The position numbers and the translations under genes were made by a program. Below are positions 54,661-56,523 of a stretch of 56,523 nt of DNA, piece by piece (within the stretch, counting starts at the first letter, position 1; the number at the start of each line of letters is the position of its first letter). Source of the DNA: Pseudomonadota bacterium (GTDB lineage: Bacteria; Pseudomonadota; Gammaproteobacteria; Acidiferrobacterales; Acidiferrobacteraceae); NCBI GenBank assembly GCA_021795715.1, contig JAJYPD010000012.1, positions 1 to 56,523 of the forward strand, given 5' to 3'. The notes under the pieces are model-generated. The model was not told where the DNA came from and searched no databases. It was given only the letters and a program-made list of their open reading frames with translations.

Positions 54661-55695
54661 TCACTGTACCCGGTTCGGCAGGGCCATGCCAGCGCCGAGC
54701 CGCACCTTCGCCGGCGCGCCCGCCTGCTCCTGCACCAGCTTCGGCACGAGATAGCCCGGCAAACGGCCCTCGACGGCGGCAAACAGGGCCAGCGCCCGTT
54801 CAATGGGCACGGCGAAGTGGGCGGCACCGGCAACCGGGTCAAGCGCATGCAGGTAGTATGGCAGAATGCCAGCGGCAAACAGGGCCTCGCTCAGCTGCAC
54901 TTGCGCGTCGGCCGAATCGTTCACGCCGGCAAGGAGCACGGCCTGATTGAGCAGCGTGACGCCGGCTGCGCGCAGGCGCCGCATCGCCATGCGCACCGCG
55001 TCATCGATTTCCTGTGCGTGATTGATGTGCAAGACCATGACGAGCGGCAAGGCGGCCGACCGGACCCAGGCCATGAAGGCATCGTCGACGCGGCTTGGTA
55101 TGACGACCGGCAGCCGCGTGTGGATGCGCAGCCTGCGCACCTGCGGCCGCAGCGTCAATCCGTGCAGCAACTGCGTCAGACGATCCTCGCCCAGGGTCAG
55201 CGGATCCCCACCGCTCAGTATAAGCTCCTGGACATCCGGGTTGCGATCGAGGTGCTCCCAGACGGTGCGCCAGCCGTCACGGGCGGCATTCGCCTGCGCA
55301 TAGGGAAAATGGCGCCGAAAACAGTAACGGCAGTGCACGGCGCAGGCGCCGGTGGCCGTCAGCAAGGTCCGTCCTTCGTACTTTTGCAGGATGCCGGGGG
55401 CGACCAGTGCCCGCATATCCCCCACCGGATCCGGGCCATAGCCTGCGACGACCTGGTGTTCCGACGCCAGCGGCAACACCTGACGCAGCAGCGGATCATC
55501 GATGCAGCCTTTGCGCATACGCGCGAGATAAGGGTGCGGCACGCGCAAAGGGAAGAGCGCCACCGCCGCCCGCGCGCCGTCTAGCCACTCACGGCCGAGA
55601 TCGAGGGCGGCCAGCAGCTCCTCCGGATCGGTAATGGCCCCGGCCATCTCCTCGCGCCAGCTTCTCTGCCGCGCCGGGCAAGTTTTAGGTATCAT
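54661..55695 (-). CDS. epmB: EF-P beta-lysylation protein EpmB (lysine 2,3-aminomutase family)
   Basis: This is a radical-SAM enzyme that turns alpha-lysine into beta-lysine for EF-P modification. The 344-residue protein has the radical-SAM CxxxCxxC in [29 protein letters not shown], and the PLP lysine region near [16 protein letters not shown] 55695 is chosen; longer in-frame extensions cross efp. It is divergent from efp and, with EpmA, forms the complete EF-P lysylation set seen in many gammaproteobacteria. Confidence 0.95.
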   Translation of the reverse strand: MIPKTCPARQRSWREEMAGAITDPEELLAALDLGREWLDGARAAVALFPLRVPHPYLARMRKGCIDDPLLRQVLPLASEHQVVAGYGPDPVGDMRALVAPGILQKYEGRTLLTATGACAVHCRYCFRRHFPYAQANAARDGWRTVWEHLDRNPDVQELILSGGDPLTLGEDRLTQLLHGLTLRPQVRRLRIHTRLPVVIPSRVDDAFMAWVRSAALPLVMVLHINHAQEIDDAVRMAMRRLRAAGVTLLNQAVLLAGVNDSADAQVQLSEALFAAGILPYYLHALDPVAGAAHFAVPIERALALFAAVEGRLPGYLVPKLVQEQAGAPAKVRLGAGMALPNRVQ

Positions 55696-55767
55696 AGCGG
55701 CACTGTCGCCGGTCGCCTGCCAAAAGGCAAGCGCCGCGCAGCAGCTCCTTCCAACACCGAGACTTTC

Positions 55768-56337
55768 ATGACTACGTACAGCACAAACGAGTTCAAGAAC
55801 GGACTTAAGATCCTGATCGATTCGGATCCCTGTGCAATCATCGAAAACGAGTTCGTCAAACCGGGCAAGGGCCAGGCCTTCAATCGCGTGCGGATCCGCA
55901 ACCTGAAAACCGGCCGTGTGGTCGAACGGACCTTCAAGTCCGGCGACACGGTCGAAGGTGCGGATGTCGTCGACGTCGAAATGCAGTACTTGTACAACGA
56001 CGGTGAATTCTGGTACTTCATGTCGCCGGAAACCTTCGAACAGCTGCCTGCCGACCAGAATGCGGTGGGCGATGCGGCCAAATGGATCAAGGAACAGAGC
56101 GTGTGCCTGATCACGCTGTGGAACGGCGTACCGCTTAGCGTCGAGCCGCCCAACATGATGAACCTGAAGGTGGTCGAGACCGATCCGGGCGTCCGCGGCG
56201 ATACGAGCGGCGGTGGCGGCAAGCCCGCCACCCTCGAGACCGGCGCGGTCGTGCGCGTGCCTCTCTTCATCAACATCGGTGACACGATCAAGGTCAACAC
56301 GCAGACCGGCGAATACATATCGCGCGCCAAGGAATGA
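55768..56337 (+). CDS. efp: Translation elongation factor P
   Basis: EF-P relieves ribosome stalling at polyproline stretches. The 189-residue protein has three beta-barrel domains. The modified Lys is Lys34 in [13 protein letters not shown], the usual site for EpmA/EpmB beta-lysylation. The C-terminal domain contains [20 protein letters not shown] and [19 protein letters not shown] 55768 is 72 nt from divergent epmB, and the stop overlaps epmA (ATGA). Confidence 0.97.
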   Translation: MTTYSTNEFKNGLKILIDSDPCAIIENEFVKPGKGQAFNRVRIRNLKTGRVVERTFKSGDTVEGADVVDVEMQYLYNDGEFWYFMSPETFEQLPADQNAVGDAAKWIKEQSVCLITLWNGVPLSVEPPNMMNLKVVETDPGVRGDTSGGGGKPATLETGAVVRVPLFINIGDTIKVNTQTGEYISRAKE

Positions 56338-56523
56338 CCGCGCCGTCCGGCAGCACGGTGGAGTGGCGGCCCGGCGCATCCCTGGAGCGCCTGCGCCTGC
56401 GCGCACGCCTCCTGCAACGGACGCGGGCATTTTTCGCAACACGCGAAGTCCTTGAGGTGGAAACGCCGCTCCTTGGGCACGCCGGCGCGGCCGACGCGCA
56501 GCTCGCACAGTTCGACGTCCGGG
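56334..56523 (+). CDS. epmA: EF-P--lysine lysyltransferase EpmA, N-terminal part (truncated by window end)
   Basis: EpmA is a class II lysyl-tRNA-synthetase paralogue that attaches (R)-beta-lysine to EF-P Lys34. Only 63 codons are visible: [18 protein letters not shown], then [18 protein letters not shown], which is the start of the synthetase motif 1 region in the GenX/PoxA family. Its ATG overlaps the efp stop by ATGA, so the modifier is coupled to its substrate. Confidence 0.9.
   Translation, partial: MTAPSGSTVEWRPGASLERLRLRARLLQRTRAFFATREVLEVETPLLGHAGAADAQLAQFDVR

Noticed and set aside
53434-55584. A 716-codon open frame on plus across the gene-less stretch and antisense to nicO-like and epmB
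   Set aside because: It covers two recognisable minus-strand genes, and its translation is Arg/Gln/His-rich without domains; a shadow frame.

Overview
The window is GC-rich DNA from a gammaproteobacterium that is probably neither enteric nor a pseudomonad. The evidence is the chromosomal gene order: nuoABCD, glmM-folP-ftsH-rlmE, greA-carB-carA-dapB, hrcA-grpE-dnaK-dnaJ, nadK-recN, fur, bamE-rnfH-ratA-smpB-ssrA, and efp with epmA and epmB. A HrcA/CIRCE-controlled heat-shock operon, FolE2, HrcA-type control of DnaK and a DsrE-like sulfur protein would fit a sulfur-oxidising lineage such as Acidiferrobacter or Acidithiobacillus. The exact placement is a guess.

Layout. Positions 1-20250 are almost all minus strand: the start of the complex I operon, tRNA-Leu(GAG), secG-tpiA, a cell-wall/folate/proteostasis cluster (glmM, folP, ftsH, rlmE), greA, the carbamoyl-phosphate synthetase genes with dapB, a DsrE-like protein, and the heat-shock operon behind a CIRCE operator. 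Positions 20321-23347 run on plus (nadK, recN, a short N-acetylglutamate-synthase-like protein). They meet fur tail to tail, then come bamE, rnfH, ratA, an unusual NSS-type transporter, smpB and its partner tmRNA.

Positions 27293 to about 39215 are a genomic island placed directly at the 3' end of ssrA (tmRNA), a classic integration site. The island is a scrapyard of recombination functions. It has three decayed serine recombinases, a chimeric scrap of a P4-type tyrosine integrase and an IS66 scrap. It also has a pair of about 240-bp inverted repeats and several degenerate copies of the tmRNA 3' end. Among these lie maintenance-type modules that look functional: an HTH-ParA ATPase with a small partner, PrlF-YhaV, a TacAT-type pair, a Fic protein behind a repeated operator, a Phd/MazF-type pair with a truncated toxin, and an AbrB/PIN (VapBC-like) pair. 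No complete integrase is present, so the island is probably immobile and kept by its toxin-antitoxin modules.

Positions 39216-56523 return to housekeeping genes. They are ppa, a MscS channel, xseB-ispA-dxs (isoprenoid precursors), folE2, a MarR-controlled EmrAB-like efflux operon with a universal stress protein inside it, a glutamine amidotransferase and ROK sugar kinase, proS, a lytic transglycosylase, a PhnD-like binding protein, a NicO-like membrane protein, and the EF-P lysylation genes epmB, efp and epmA (the last cut by the window end).

The best candidates for an undescribed system are the HTH-ParA/partner operon and the self-derived attachment-site and inverted-repeat architecture around the toxin-antitoxin modules.
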